From Eutypella sp. D-1 (taxonomy: Eukaryota > Ascomycota > Sordariomycetes > Xylariales > Diatrypaceae), in the NCBI GenBank assembly GCA_023313575.1, contig JAJTTP010000007.1, forward strand, positions 186,001-250,000: a stretch of DNA of 64,000 nucleotides, read 5' to 3'. Below are positions 12,780 to 24,096 of the stretch, piece after piece. The translations under genes and the position numbers were made by a program. Position 1 is the stretch's first letter, and every line of letters starts with the position of its first letter. Under the pieces are notes generated by a model. That model ran no database searches, had not been told where the DNA came from, and saw nothing but the letters and a program-made list of their open reading frames with translations.

Positions 12780-15700
12780 ATGGACATAGTAGACACATCG
12801 CTAGGACTTGCCGGAGTCGCATTCCGGCTTGTCATGTTCTCGATCGATTTCGTTTCCGACGCGAAGCAGGTTTACCGCAAAGGTACGACAGACAAAACGT
12901 TCGACCTGCTATGCGTGGCCAAGAGCATACAGGACTCTACTGGGAACCTTGAGACCCAATTGCAGGCTGTGGGAAAAGATGAAGGCATAGAGGCCGACTC
13001 AGATAAGGTGTGTATAAATGTATCTATTCGAATCATATCCTTATCAATTGTCATCAATTTGTTTGGTTTCAGTTTTCCGTCTGGTTACTGTTAGTGGCTC
13101 GTAGAGGTGGAATTTATCATGGATTCTCACGGTTCGCTGTTCCCTTCTGGAATCCATCTCTCCTAAAGGGACTCACCAGTCGAGTGACTAGAGTCCCCCC
13201 CCCCCCCCCAAATATTACATCATTAGTCCTAGAGAGAACGGGATGTCAATCAGTATTTTCTTGCCGCCTTACCGGTGTCTCTTTCCCTACTCATTGTACA
13301 AACATAATTGCGTACCGAAGTATCTTACATCATTCCTCGAGCCATCAACTCTGCATGTGTTCCACCTAGTCTGAGACTCATCACCTTCTATACTGAGCCT
13401 CAGCCGGCCTAATGTCATACACATGCTCACGTTTCCATAGGAGCTAAGTGACCTTGCCAAACGCGCAGCTGAAATTGGTCGAGAGCTTGCCGACAAACTG
13501 GGCGCTCTCACAACACAGAAGAAGTCAAAATGGCGGAGTCTCAAGAAAACAGCTCGGGGCATGTGGAATGCCGATGAGATAAAAGAGGTCGAGGAGCGAC
13601 TACGAACCATCCGAGATGAACTCCAATTCAAACTCATCATCGGTGTCAGGGAGAACGTTCAAGTACTGAGAGCGCAGGGCCAAAGAGCAGGCCCTGCCCC
13701 TGAATTGAACGAAGTCATGAGACTCCTGGTTGACGCTGAAGCCACGAGAAGTGCGAGACACAACGAGGTCATCAAACTTCAAAAGCAGCTTCTTGATGTC
13801 ATCAACACATCTGCCAAATCACTTCTACAAGCTTCACACGCTCACGATCCCTCTTCAGCCGATTCTCGTCGTCGCGAGAGAGCCGAACATGCTATCATCA
13901 CATCTCTCTGGTACCCCTGTATGCGTGATCGTGAAGCTAGCATCTGCAATGCTCATGCGAACACATTCAACTGGCTCTTTCACGAATCTGACGCCGCCGG
14001 AAAGCGCTGGGATAACTTTGTGGATTTTCTCGAAGGGCCGACTGGCTTATACTGGATCACTGGCAAGCCTGGATCGGGAAAATCTACTTTGATGAAATAC
14101 TTGCAAAATGATCCGCGCACAAAACAACACCTCGGCACTTGGGCTGCTGGCAAGGAACTCCTAGATGCGTCATTCTACTTCTTCTACAACGGAAAGTCCG
14201 ATATGCAGAAGTCTGAACATGGCATGCTTACTTCTCTTCTACACTCCCTGCTGAAGCAAAAGCGAGATTTGATTCCAAGCGCATTTGGGGAAAGATTGCG
14301 TCATCTGTGTCTGCATCCGGATGAGAGCCTCAGCAAGCCAACACTACAGGAAGCTAGGCAAGCTATCAAACAACTGTTCACAACACGATCAGATACCGCT
14401 TTCTTCCTGTCAATAGATGGATTGGACGAATTTGATGCCAAAGTCTCAGAAAGTCAAATCGAAGCCTTGCTTACCCTTGGGAGGTCACTAACGGAATACC
14501 CAAACGTCAAGATCATATTCGCTAGTCGCCCACTCATCCAATTTGAGGACGCGTTTTCCGACTGTCCTAGCCTCAGAATTCATGAGTTGACGCATGATGA
14601 TATACGCCGCTACGTTGACGAACGACTTGAAAAGCACAGGTACATGCAAAAGCTGCTCCATAGGGATACCACCAATGCTATGAAATTAGTCAAGACAATC
14701 GTTGAATCATCATCTGGCGTGTTCCTCTGGGTCCGCCTTGTTGTGGACTCCCTCATAGACGGGTTGAGAAACTCCGATACGGTTCAAGACCTACAACGAC
14801 GACTAGACGTGCTCCCTACGGACCTCTACGATCTATATGATGCAATTCTATCCCAAGTTCCCGAATCTTATCGTTTCCAAACAATGAAGCTATTGAGATT
14901 GGTCCTTTGCGGTGTTGACCGTGGCTACAACTTGAGTGTGCAAGGCTTGTGGTTCGCGGAAGAAGACACAAACAATCTAGTGATGGAGACAGAAATAGCC
15001 CCGCTGAGCGAAGAAGACCTAGAGCATCGCTTCCACACGATGGAGCGTCGCATTAATAGTCGTTGTCGAGGTCTAGTCGAGATCTCGCGTTCTGGTGCGA
15101 ACTGGGATAATCTCCGTGACATGAACCAGGCGCCCTGCTCAGATATCTATGACCCGGAGAACAAACTGATAAATACGCGAGTTGTATTATTACATCGATC
15201 TGTCCAAGAGTTCCTCTGTAATTACGACTGGGGTAACTACACGAATCTGGATGGAAGGAGCACCAACCCATGGCTGCCGCTACTCCGCAGTGCTATCCTA
15301 ATGTTGAAGACCTATCGCTTCGAGCCCGACAAGGAAAATTGGCCTATTATATTGAAGCTTGCTGTCTACGCTGGCATGAGAGCAGAGAATTCGCAACAAT
15401 CACATATTGCGCAGACTGCTGCGCTACTCAAAGTGCTGGACAAAATCATGTCCAATCATCACACAAAGTTACAGGTATCGCTCGCCGACAACTTAGATAT
15501 TCCTGAGATGTTTGATATAAACCCAGGAGTTGAATCACATTGGTCAGCATGGTACCAAGTCTCGAAGGGTCTTCCGGACCAAGCCAGCAAAAGCCCCCAA
15601 CAGACAAAACCCAACTTCATGACCTTCGCCACTAGCTGTGGGTTGACTAAGTACCTTGAGTACCAATTGATGAACAACGGGCCGAGCTCTCTTCAGAAGC

Positions 15701-16575
15701 CAGGCCTTTCTCTCCTTGGCTATGCGATATGCCAACATCTCTGTTGTTTCCCCTTCCAATTGTTGAACCCGCAGGTGGTAGAATTCCTGCTCAGAGAATT
15801 TAAACCGAGCGAGGTGTTTCTGGGTGTTTCGTTATGGTCCTGGATGTTGCAAAATCACAATGAGTACATGGACATAGGGGATTGCTATGCGCTGACCTGG
15901 GCGGCATCGCCAGCAGTATTGAGTTCAATGCTGTTGTTGTTACGCGCGGGCGCAAACCCCCACGAATGTGTTACTTGGCCGAGCGGACGTTTTTCCCCCA
16001 ATGAGTCAAAGATCTCGTTACTACGAGCAGCACGGCGCACTGTTGCATTATACGAAGATTCAGAGCGTGATTTAGCGACGTCCAGAGGTGTTACTGCAAG
16101 AGATCGTGCAAGAGATCTTGTAACTCTACTGGAAGAACTTGGCGCCACAGAGAAGGAATGGATAGAGGGCGTGCTGGTATTTCCGCCTTCTTCTCAAGAA
16201 GAAACGGCCATCCCCCTCAGGGGCCAAACTACCTGGAATGAAGAGGCGCCCGCAAATCCGGGGAGACAGCATGTACACCAGGAAATTCAAGTTACAAGCG
16301 AAGAATTGGAAGATACCAGCGACAACAGCACCGATACTACGGGCTACAGCGATGGGTTCGACAGTGCGACAGAATCACCACCATCAAGCGTGGGTTCCGA
16401 CGCGCCGGAGCAGCAGAAGAACTTCAAAAGGAATATTTCTCCCCAGCGGGCACGGAGGCGTCCGGTTCCGAAGCCATCCAAACGTAGGAAGTCCTTGCTG
16501 TCGCGGCTCAGAGAATTTGGAAAGAGATTAGCCTCCTTATGGACACGTTGGACGAGGTTCTGGTGCCGTCACTAG
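12780..16575 (+). CDS. NLR-like STAND protein with NACHT-type NTPase domain
   Basis: Two exons, 12780-13007 and 13441-16575, give about 1120 residues. The N-terminal 200 residues are helical and resemble the leader found on many fungal NACHT proteins (MDIVDTSLGLAGVAFRLV, later an ELSDLAKRAAEIGRELADKL stretch). The P-loop NTPase has a Walker A motif GKPGSGKST at about residues 284-292 and a Walker B FFLSIDGLDEFD at about 397-408. After the NTPase comes a region like the DUF7791 domain common in this family (LPTDLYDLYDAIL, then LLHRSVQEFL). No WD40, ankyrin or TPR repeats are visible. The last 120 residues are acidic/Ser-rich, then very basic (RRRPVPKPSKRRKSLLSRL). Fungal NLR-like proteins act in allorecognition, programmed cell death and possibly innate immunity, and this role is family inference here. 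The 433-base intron is long for this genome and could hide an extra exon. Confidence 0.88.
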
Positions 16576-17075
16576 AGATCAAAGGGAAAGGGGATTTCCA
16601 CTCAAGGGGGGTGCACAGGAGGATTCACATTTTCGGAATATATGGCTTGCTATGCATACATGTATTGCAGCTAATGATTTACGATTACGACTTATTGGGT
16701 CAGGAAACCGTGTTGGGGATATTTGTGATTGGGGTTGTGTCAGGACTCGAATTTCAATGAGTGCAATTGTATATGATATTTCATTTCTCACATTCATGCT
16801 CGATACCCACTTCGCTTCTCAATCATGCTTCACGATACGATAGCTTCGTAGCTGATATGATCAGGGCTCTACATAACAGTAACAGCCCACTTCACCCGAC
16901 ATAAGGAGAATTGCCGGCCATAAAACTCTTTCCCTCCTAAACTCCCACCCCGCTACCTCACACCCCAAGATCCCATCACCATCCCATATGCAGCAGAGAA
17001 TGGAGTAACAATATGAAGTACACAAAACACCCATACGCGCCGGGGGACAGCTTTCTCCCCCGATCCCCTAATCTA
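16576..17075. other. Convergent 3' intergenic region
   Basis: This half-kilobase lies between the convergent stops of the NACHT gene and the polyol dehydrogenase gene. It is presumably the two 3' untranslated regions. Nothing else is recognised. Confidence 0.5.
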
Positions 17076-18406
17076 CTACCCGGACATATCAACCAGGACC
17101 TTGAGGACGAGATCGCCCTTCTCGTCCTTGACCTTAGCGGCGGTTTCGAAGGCAGTGGGGATGCTGGCCAGGCCCTGGAAGCGCTGGGTGATGAGCTTGC
17201 TGACGTCGGGGAGGCCGGTCGTGGCGCCGGCCGCTAGCTGCTCGATGACCCGCGGGTAGGCGTTCGCGTACCGGAAGACGCCCACCAGGTCCACCTCGCG
17301 CAGCGACGCCGCTGATATCGGCAGTGTCTGCACCGGCGTTCCCATCCCGATAATCATGACCTTGCCGCCGGGCTGGGTAGACTGTTTAGGTGGGAGATTG
17401 GTGTCGTCAGCGGATGCGCAGGTTTAGGCAGATTGGAGAGACGGGTGAAGGGGACGTCAAAGATATAATGATGAAAGTGTAACTCACGTATATCGCCGTC
17501 TGCATGCATGACTCCACACCCGTGCATTCGAACGTGACGGATACCTCGCCCACAGGCGCCTTTCCTCCTTCGGCAGCCGGCACCACGGACGCCTTGACGA
17601 GCTCCGCGACACTGCGAGCATAGGCGAGCTTATCCTCGATGGTCTCGGGCCGCACGGCGGGGATCGGCACCGTAACCGCGGCGTCAGCAAACCCGTTCTC
17701 CACAGCGAAGCGGGTGCGGTCTGACTGGATGTCCGCGATGACAACGGCACGGGCGCCCGCGGCGCGGCAAGCGAAGGCGCAGAGGAGTCCGACGGCGCCG
17801 GCGCCGAGGACGAGGACGGTGGCATGCGGGGGTAGGCGGGCGCGGTCGCGGCCGTGGAAGGCGACGGCGAGGGGCTCGACGAGGGCGCCGAGCTCGAGGG
17901 ACACAGCGTCGGGCAGCCGGTGGCACCACCGCGCCGGGTGGTTGATCCGATCCTGCAGCGTGCCCTGCGCGTGCGGGAACGCCTTCGCCGAGCTCCGGAA
18001 CGACATCCCCCGGCAGATGTTGTAGCGCCCCGCGCGGCAGAGCTCGCATGCCTCGCACGGCTGCCCGACCTCCAGCGCTACACGGTCCCCGACTTTGAGC
18101 GTCCCCGAGTCTACCCCCGCCCCGACCGCCGTCACCACACCCGCCGACTCGTGACCTAACGTAAGCGGCTCCCGTACCTGGATGTCCCCATTCCGGAAGT
18201 GCCCGAAGTAGTGTAGGTCCGAGCCGCAGAGCCCCGTCGCCTGAACGGCCACCTGGACCTCATCTGGGCCTGGAGGTGGTAATTGTCTTTGTTCCTACGT
18301 CTGCTCGTTAACATAGCATCGGGACTGCCGAGACGAGGTATTGGCTTACGACTCTTAGATCGCGGGCACCATGGAGGACTGATGCCCGGACTTCTGTTGC
18401 GGACAT
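17076..18406 (-). CDS. Zinc-dependent polyol (sorbitol/xylitol/arabinitol) dehydrogenase
   Basis: Exons 18406-18350, 18294-17488 and 17381-17076 give 389 residues. The protein is a medium-chain dehydrogenase that should oxidise a sugar alcohol to a ketose with NAD(P)+, in the cytosol. Catalytic zinc ligands are Cys42, His67 and Glu68 (TGLCGSDLHYFGH and LGHES). Structural zinc ligands are Cys99, Cys102, Cys105 and Cys113. The Rossmann fold shows VLGAGAVGLL, followed by an acidic residue in IADIQSDR, which favours NAD+ over NADP+. The C-terminal block MIIGMGTPVQTLPISAAS and REVDLVGVFRYAN is classic for the sorbitol/xylitol dehydrogenase family. It is divergently transcribed from an SDR gene 1.2 kb away, a layout that often means shared control. 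Sorbitol, xylitol and L-arabinitol dehydrogenases cannot be told apart from this reading. Confidence 0.93.
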
Positions 18407-19643
18407 GGTGATATAGCAAGGCCTACTCTATTCTTGATCTCAAATAGGTGAAAATGAGTCTACGGGTGATTGGATTGTGGAAACGGAAATTCTTAGCAGG
18501 AAAGACGTTCAGTAGTGAAAGTGGAGGATGATCTTGAAGAACTAGAGCTAGAGGCTACTCTTTCCCAGTTATCTTCACCCAGCCAGTAAACCACAACTCC
18601 TCTAATTTATTCCAGCAGTAGTAACTTTTTATGAGCTCACTAGAAAGAGAGTAAATATCGACACTATGCCATAAAGGCCATGTTTTTCTTCGTCGAAACC
18701 TAGAAATCCCAGTTCTCTGTCCCAGTTGTTGAAAAGGTTGCACTTAGACGTAAGTGGGGGACGGGTGGTCTTGTGACCCGCCCCCGCCTTAACCAGAATT
18801 CAAACTTCTCTACATACCGCCGAACCGGCGAAGCGTGTATGACGTGGGGCGATTAGTCTCGGTGAAAATTGCCAAACCTGCCCGAATCGGTCGTTGCATA
18901 GCGCGGGTCGCGTGGCCTAGCAGGTTATTTATAGGGGCTCCGCCTGGGACCCCCATGGAGCCACTGGATACTTACCTAGTTGGGTATGAAAGGGGCGCTC
19001 ATCCCGGATGCATCTCGTGGACTACAAAGATAAGTCCAAGTGGAGCCTCTTGATATATGTAGAATGATGAAATTATATGTGCTTGCAACGTATTCTGTTC
19101 AACGATTTCTTATCCAAAGTTCAGCTTCAATAGCCGCCAAAGACGCAGTGCAGTGTCTACTTACCCGCCAAGGCTACAGAAATAGGGGTATGCGAGAAGA
19201 GATGAAGAACTGCTACCTACCCCTTTTTACTCTGAATCCGACATGTTCAATTCTGTCGATACTTCTTCCAAGCATATAAATTCGCCGGTTTTAACTCGTT
19301 ATAGAATGTAGCCTTTTTCATGTTGTAAGATGCGGGGTCAGCGGGGTAGAAATAGCCCGTGAGGGCAAATTTAGCTACCCTGACATAGAGCCCCAATAGT
19401 ACCTATTGCGGAGGAGCGCCTTGAACTACATTAGGTTTTCAGGGTTCCTTGTAGACGGTAAATTCTAGCGCCAACGATGGCGTTAAACGAACTTTGACTA
19501 CCTACGTTGTTTTTATACGTTTAATATTGGTCACACGCGAGTCGAAGGACGATTGCCCAAGTCTGAGATCTTCCTGCCGGAGCATAGCTTTGGTATTTCA
19601 AACAAAAACAATATCTGTCTACCTGACAGTTCATACTTTAAAC
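18407..19643. promoter_or_regulatory. Shared divergent promoter region of polyol dehydrogenase and SDR
   Basis: The two start codons face away from each other across 1.24 kb, so this space holds both promoters. It includes a near-perfect inverted repeat around 18753-18785 (GGGGGACGGGT facing ACCCGCCCCC), a G/C-rich arrangement that could bind a zinc-cluster regulator (speculative). No open frame of note is present. It is also long enough to hold an undetected small gene. Confidence 0.4.
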
Positions 19644-20490
19644 ATGGGGGGCTTGTTCTCACTCAAAGGCGAAACGGCCCTTGTCACGGGAGGCACCCGA
19701 GGTATCGGGCAGGCTGTCGCCATCGGGCTCGCGGAGGCCGGAGCGGACATCATCTTGGTACAGGTGAGTTACCGGCAGTACTCCACCCTCCGCAACTACT
19801 CCTTAGCCAGATCATGCTGACCTGGGACAGCGCAACACGTCAGCTACCGAGACAAAGGAGGCGATAGAGAAACTAGGGCGGAAGGCCACCGTATACACAG
19901 CAGACCTGTCGTCAGCGTCAGACGTAGAGGCATTAACACCGCGAATCCTAGGGGACGGACACACGGTGCGGGTTCTGGTGAACTGCGCAGGCATTCAGAT
20001 TCGGCACCCGCCGGAGGTGTTCCCGACGGCAGACTTCGATGCGGTGATGCAGGTGAACCTGAACGCGACATTCGTGCTTTGCCGGGATATTGGGGCGCAC
20101 ATGCTAGGACTGGAGTCGTCGCCGACGACGGGCCGCCGCGGCAGCGTGATCAACTTCGCGAGCCTGCTGACTTTCCAGGGCGGGCTTAATGTGCCCGCAT
20201 ACGCCGCCAGCAAAGGCGCCGTCGGCCAGCTCACCAAGAGCCTCGCCAACAGCTGGTCCGCCCGCGGCGTCACTGTCAACGCCATCGCTCCCGGCTACAT
20301 CGCCACTGAGATGAACACTGCTCTGCTCAACGATCCCGACAGACTAGCCAGCATCAGCTCTCGTATACCTGCTGCCCGGTGGGGCGAATCGGATGACTTC
20401 AAGGGAACTGTCGTCTACCTTGCCAGTAAGAGCAGCGCCTACGTGACTGGGCATACTTTAGTCGTTGATGGTGGCTGGATGGGTCGATAG
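19644..20490 (+). CDS. Short-chain dehydrogenase, 2-deoxy-D-gluconate 3-dehydrogenase-like
   Basis: Exons 19644-19763 and 19831-20490 give 259 residues, the normal size of a classical SDR. The cofactor motif is TGGTRGIG (residues 15-22). The active-site residues are Ser151, Tyr164 and Lys168 ([12 protein letters not shown], then AYAASKG), with a conserved Asn in the VNLNATF block. The start [20 protein letters not shown], the ADIILVQRN segment and the C-terminal [12 protein letters not shown] closely follow the KduD-type 2-deoxy-D-gluconate 3-dehydrogenase / 2-dehydro-3-deoxy-gluconate dehydrogenase group. It should reversibly oxidise a hydroxyl on a sugar acid or polyol with NAD(H), in the cytosol. 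Its divergent partner is a polyol dehydrogenase, which fits a carbohydrate breakdown role. The substrate is uncertain. Confidence 0.92.
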
Positions 20491-21213
20491 GAGGTCATGG
20501 TGGTTCTTAAGGTGTTCGAAGTCAGAGGGTTAGGTGATCTTGAAGGGCATGCGATATTACTCTAAGTGAGCCTAGGTCATTAAGAGAAAGTACATGAGGG
20601 CTACTGCAGCCAATTCGTTACGAGCAAAGATATAGCATTTTCGTCCATGTTCTCATCACCTCACATCATTATAATATCTCTAGTTGATTTAGGTCCCAGT
20701 TTAGAGGCGTCAGCATATATCAAGTTCGAGTTACTCAAGCTGAAACAATATGGGTCGATAGATATAAGAGAATACTCTAAGGAATTTGGTCAGGGTACCG
20801 ACGTACTCTGTAGTGGACGATGACCCCAATGTGAACCATTAAGCCTCAGACCCCGTCCAACATTTGAACTTCTATGTGTTGCAGGAAAGACCGCAACCTA
20901 TCTAATGAATAGGTAATTAACAAGGTCTATATACGTTAGATACGGCCTTTTGGCCCAAACATATATCATCTTCCAGCTCTGAGCCGTGATTGAACAAACC
21001 AATTGCTGTATCATCTAGATGGTGGGTCACCGAGAGCCCTCTTCTACAGGGATTCGCGTCTATATTTAGCTATTCTCCACTCTCGACTTACATTTCTGGC
21101 CGGCCAATACCTAGGTAGGTGTCTTACAATCTGAACGTGAATAATCTTGAAAACTACGGACACCTCATTTCTTCTCTTCATACGGCGCGTAAATAAATAT
21201 ATCTCCACTTGTC
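20491..21213. other. Intergenic region
   Basis: This 0.7 kb stretch lies between the SDR and the HET gene, which are in the same direction. It is AT-rich and contains one copy of the dispersed CTAGGTAGGT motif (21109-21120). An AATAAATATAT stretch just before the HET start may serve as a TATA-like element. No gene seen. Confidence 0.5.
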
Positions 21214-22950
21214 ATGCATCTCCTCAACGTTCATACAAGAAGGCTAGAGGAATTCGTTGGAGCTGATGTACCTCCCTACGGGATTCTATCCCATACGTGG
21301 GATAAGAACGAAATCGTTTTCCGGGACCTCTCCAGGCCTGACCACCGGGAGAGCCCCGGATATGCAAAAATAGAAGGGTGTTGTCAACAGGTAGTTCGTG
21401 ACGGACTCGACTACGTATGGATTGACACCTGCTGTATTGACAAGAGCAGTAGTGCCGAGCTCTCAGAGGCAATTAACTCCATGTTCAAATGGTACGAGAA
21501 CGCCGAGAAGTGCTATGTCTACCTGGTCGATGTTCCTGATGGCGATGACCCCTTTGCCTCCGATTCCGCCTTCAGACACAGCCGGTGGTTCACACGTGGC
21601 TGGACACTTCAGGAGCTAATAGCCCCGCGTAACTTGGCTTTCTACACCCATGCCTGGACAGTGTTGTTCTCTGGGGCGCTGTCAAGTAACTACATATCCA
21701 ACGTAAGGCCGTACAAGCTACTGGAGAGTATCACCAGGATCCCTCGCGAATGTCTGGCATACCCCGCATTTTACAAGAGTTATTCTATCGGAGTACGGCT
21801 CTCGTGGGCGTCGAACAGAGTGACAACACGAGAAGAGGACATGGCATACTGCCTGTTGGGAATAGTAGAGGTCAACATGCCTCTGCTGTATGGTGAAGGC
21901 GCCAAAGCTTTCTTAAGACTTCAAGAGGAGATATTGAAGTTTTCAGACGATCTCAGCATTCTTGCCTGGGGCTACGGCATGCCCTTTCAGGAGATCATGG
22001 GCATTATACCCGATCAAACCACACCCGTCTTCGCACCCTCCCCGGCACTATTCAAGGGGTTCCACGGGACGCTCTGGAATCTAGAGGCCTCGAAGTTACT
22101 GGGATCGCATTCTTTAATAACAAACTACGGGCTTTTGATTGAAATGCCACTTCTACCTACACCTGGAAGTACCTTGACATTTCTGGGCATTCTGGACGAG
22201 AATACTGTTGACCAGTATTGCACAGTCCTACCTCTCATCCGGGGTGCATACAGGGACGTTTATTATCGAACTCCAGGGTGTGCGCCTTTCCGTCTCAGGC
22301 GTAATGCAAGCATAATTGAAGGTCGGCCAAGGCGGACTAAAATATACATCCAAAAAGGCCCAGACAGAGGTTTTGAGATCCCAAACAAGGAGCTGCACAT
22401 CTTTTTAGACTATAGTGACCTCCGGGATGCTAGGTACATGATTCATGGCTTTTTCGGAGATGGCTGTCTCATCAACCGATTCTATTCAGATTCCTTGATA
22501 TTAATAAGCGGAGGCCATTTTACTGGCGGTGCCGTCGTTCTATTTTCGAGGCCGGATGATGACCACAGCTCATTCGCCCTACGCATCGGCTTTCCGAAGT
22601 CTCGCAGTAAGAAGGCAATACGGGGCAACGCCCGAATCACCTTCGTCCATACGAAAAGCAAGGACAATTCCGTGCTCGAGTTCTTAAAGCTCAGTTTACC
22701 TGCAATATCCTGGAGGGCCGGATTGTCTCACCCACTGCATTCTTTGCAAGCGCTACTGCATGCTACAAAAACACGGAAGGATATAAGTCATCCCGATTTC
22801 CAGACGTTGCTCAGGGACGATGCCACCGGACGTGTTAACCGCGTAACTATCGAAGGAGATGCCGTGCTAAAATTAGAGGCACTGTTTCCTCGTATTGAGC
22901 TCACAATGAAAATTCACCAGCAACCACAGTCGGGAAGGGTCGTACCATAG
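21214..22950 (+). CDS. HET-domain (heterokaryon incompatibility) protein
   Basis: A single exon encodes 578 residues. The HET domain occupies roughly residues 20-150 and shows its usual blocks: YGILSHTWDKNEIVFRDL, then YVWIDTCCIDKSSSAELSEA, a KCYVYLVDV strand and SRWFTRGWTLQELIAP. A second block typical of the family follows (RLSWASNRVTTREEDMAYCL, then LLGIVEVNMPLLYGEGAKAF). The remaining 330 residues hold no repeat or known sensor domain. HET domains trigger cell death after fusion of unlike strains and have been linked structurally to TIR-like folds. Most genomes of these fungi carry dozens, and few have a proven function. It stands between the SDR and the ULD gene and near a NACHT gene, so a recognition role is reasonable but not shown. 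Confidence 0.95.
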   Translation: MHLLNVHTRRLEEFVGADVPPYGILSHTWDKNEIVFRDLSRPDHRESPGYAKIEGCCQQVVRDGLDYVWIDTCCIDKSSSAELSEAINSMFKWYENAEKCYVYLVDVPDGDDPFASDSAFRHSRWFTRGWTLQELIAPRNLAFYTHAWTVLFSGALSSNYISNVRPYKLLESITRIPRECLAYPAFYKSYSIGVRLSWASNRVTTREEDMAYCLLGIVEVNMPLLYGEGAKAFLRLQEEILKFSDDLSILAWGYGMPFQEIMGIIPDQTTPVFAPSPALFKGFHGTLWNLEASKLLGSHSLITNYGLLIEMPLLPTPGSTLTFLGILDENTVDQYCTVLPLIRGAYRDVYYRTPGCAPFRLRRNASIIEGRPRRTKIYIQKGPDRGFEIPNKELHIFLDYSDLRDARYMIHGFFGDGCLINRFYSDSLILISGGHFTGGAVVLFSRPDDDHSSFALRIGFPKSRSKKAIRGNARITFVHTKSKDNSVLEFLKLSLPAISWRAGLSHPLHSLQALLHATKTRKDISHPDFQTLLRDDATGRVNRVTIEGDAVLKLEALFPRIELTMKIHQQPQSGRVVP

Positions 22951-24096
22951 TCGCGCACCCTCCTAGTTTACCAATCTACTTCCGAATACTCAAAGTGTAC
23001 CCGGCCATGTTTCAATACGACTTGTTCCCTGACATGTCTATGTAGCAATGTGATATGATTGATATGAGCTCCATGTCCTTGAGCTTGTGGCCCTCTGTTA
23101 AGGAAGAGCCTCGATGACGTTGGTTCGTATATGCTAGCGCGACACGACATGCAGACTGGAAAGGATGGTATTTCGCGGCCTTCGCACCGCGCTGCTCAGC
23201 GGCTGCTGTGCTGAAAATCGAGGCAATAAACCATAGGCTTCAATTTCAGATGCAATGCATCTCGCAAGTAGGAAGCCATCAGTATTAGGAAGATGTCATA
23301 GTCAGATCGTGATCGGGCAATCTCGAAGCTAGCACCAAGTATACGTATAAATGAAGATAGGGGTTAAAGCTCGCATGTCCAAGCTTTCCCTGGCATCTAG
23401 TATGAATTGTCTATTTATCTACACCGGAGATCATTTAGTGACAGGTATCTCATGTTCAGTACTATGTAGGTACATCTAACAGGTATAGACGTTATACCTG
23501 TATGCATTTATCCACCTAGGTACGTCGGTATTGATTAATCCCTCCTGCTGTATCAACCTCGGGATACTCAACAACGTCCCGGCACACAGCACTCCCACGT
23601 CGGGTTGCCAACATTGAGCTTAAGTACGTTTCAAAGGAGGAGCTCTTGGGGTACTTACATAAGCACATAAGTAGACCAAAAAGAAGTAAAAGCAGCCTAT
23701 CGCAGTGAAAGCTGAAGTGCTTTTGCAACCTTCCATTCTCACTGCCACCACTACTGCCACCCTGTACCACACACAGCCACTGCAATTGACGCCCGAAAAG
23801 AAAGACAGCCATACAACGGTTAGGAATTATGTTTCCAGGGCTGCCGCAAGGTTGACTCTGCTTCTCTGTTTGCATAAATAGGGTATTAAGCAGTCCACGT
23901 AAGCCCCACTAGTTCTATATATGACCAGCGGTATTCTCAGCCCTGAAGAGCCTTCTTCTTCTCCTTCTCCATCTCCTTTAAATGACAAAGCATTGGGTAA
24001 TTTCACTCCTGCTTCAACGCTTACCCTATGAAAGATCGCGTGACTCGTCGTAGAATACCCTTACGAGTTGTCAATTAATTGAACTACTTTACTGCC
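22951..24096. other. Intergenic region, no gene supported
   Basis: This 1.1 kb region separates the HET gene from the ULD gene. A minus-strand open frame at 23516-23875 has no recognisable domain and includes a dispersed ACCTAGGTA motif at its end. I treat the region as non-coding. Confidence 0.45.

Noticed and set aside
23516..23875. Minus-strand open frame of 119 codons
   Set aside because: No recognisable family, no upstream promoter feature, and a dispersed intergenic motif lies inside it.
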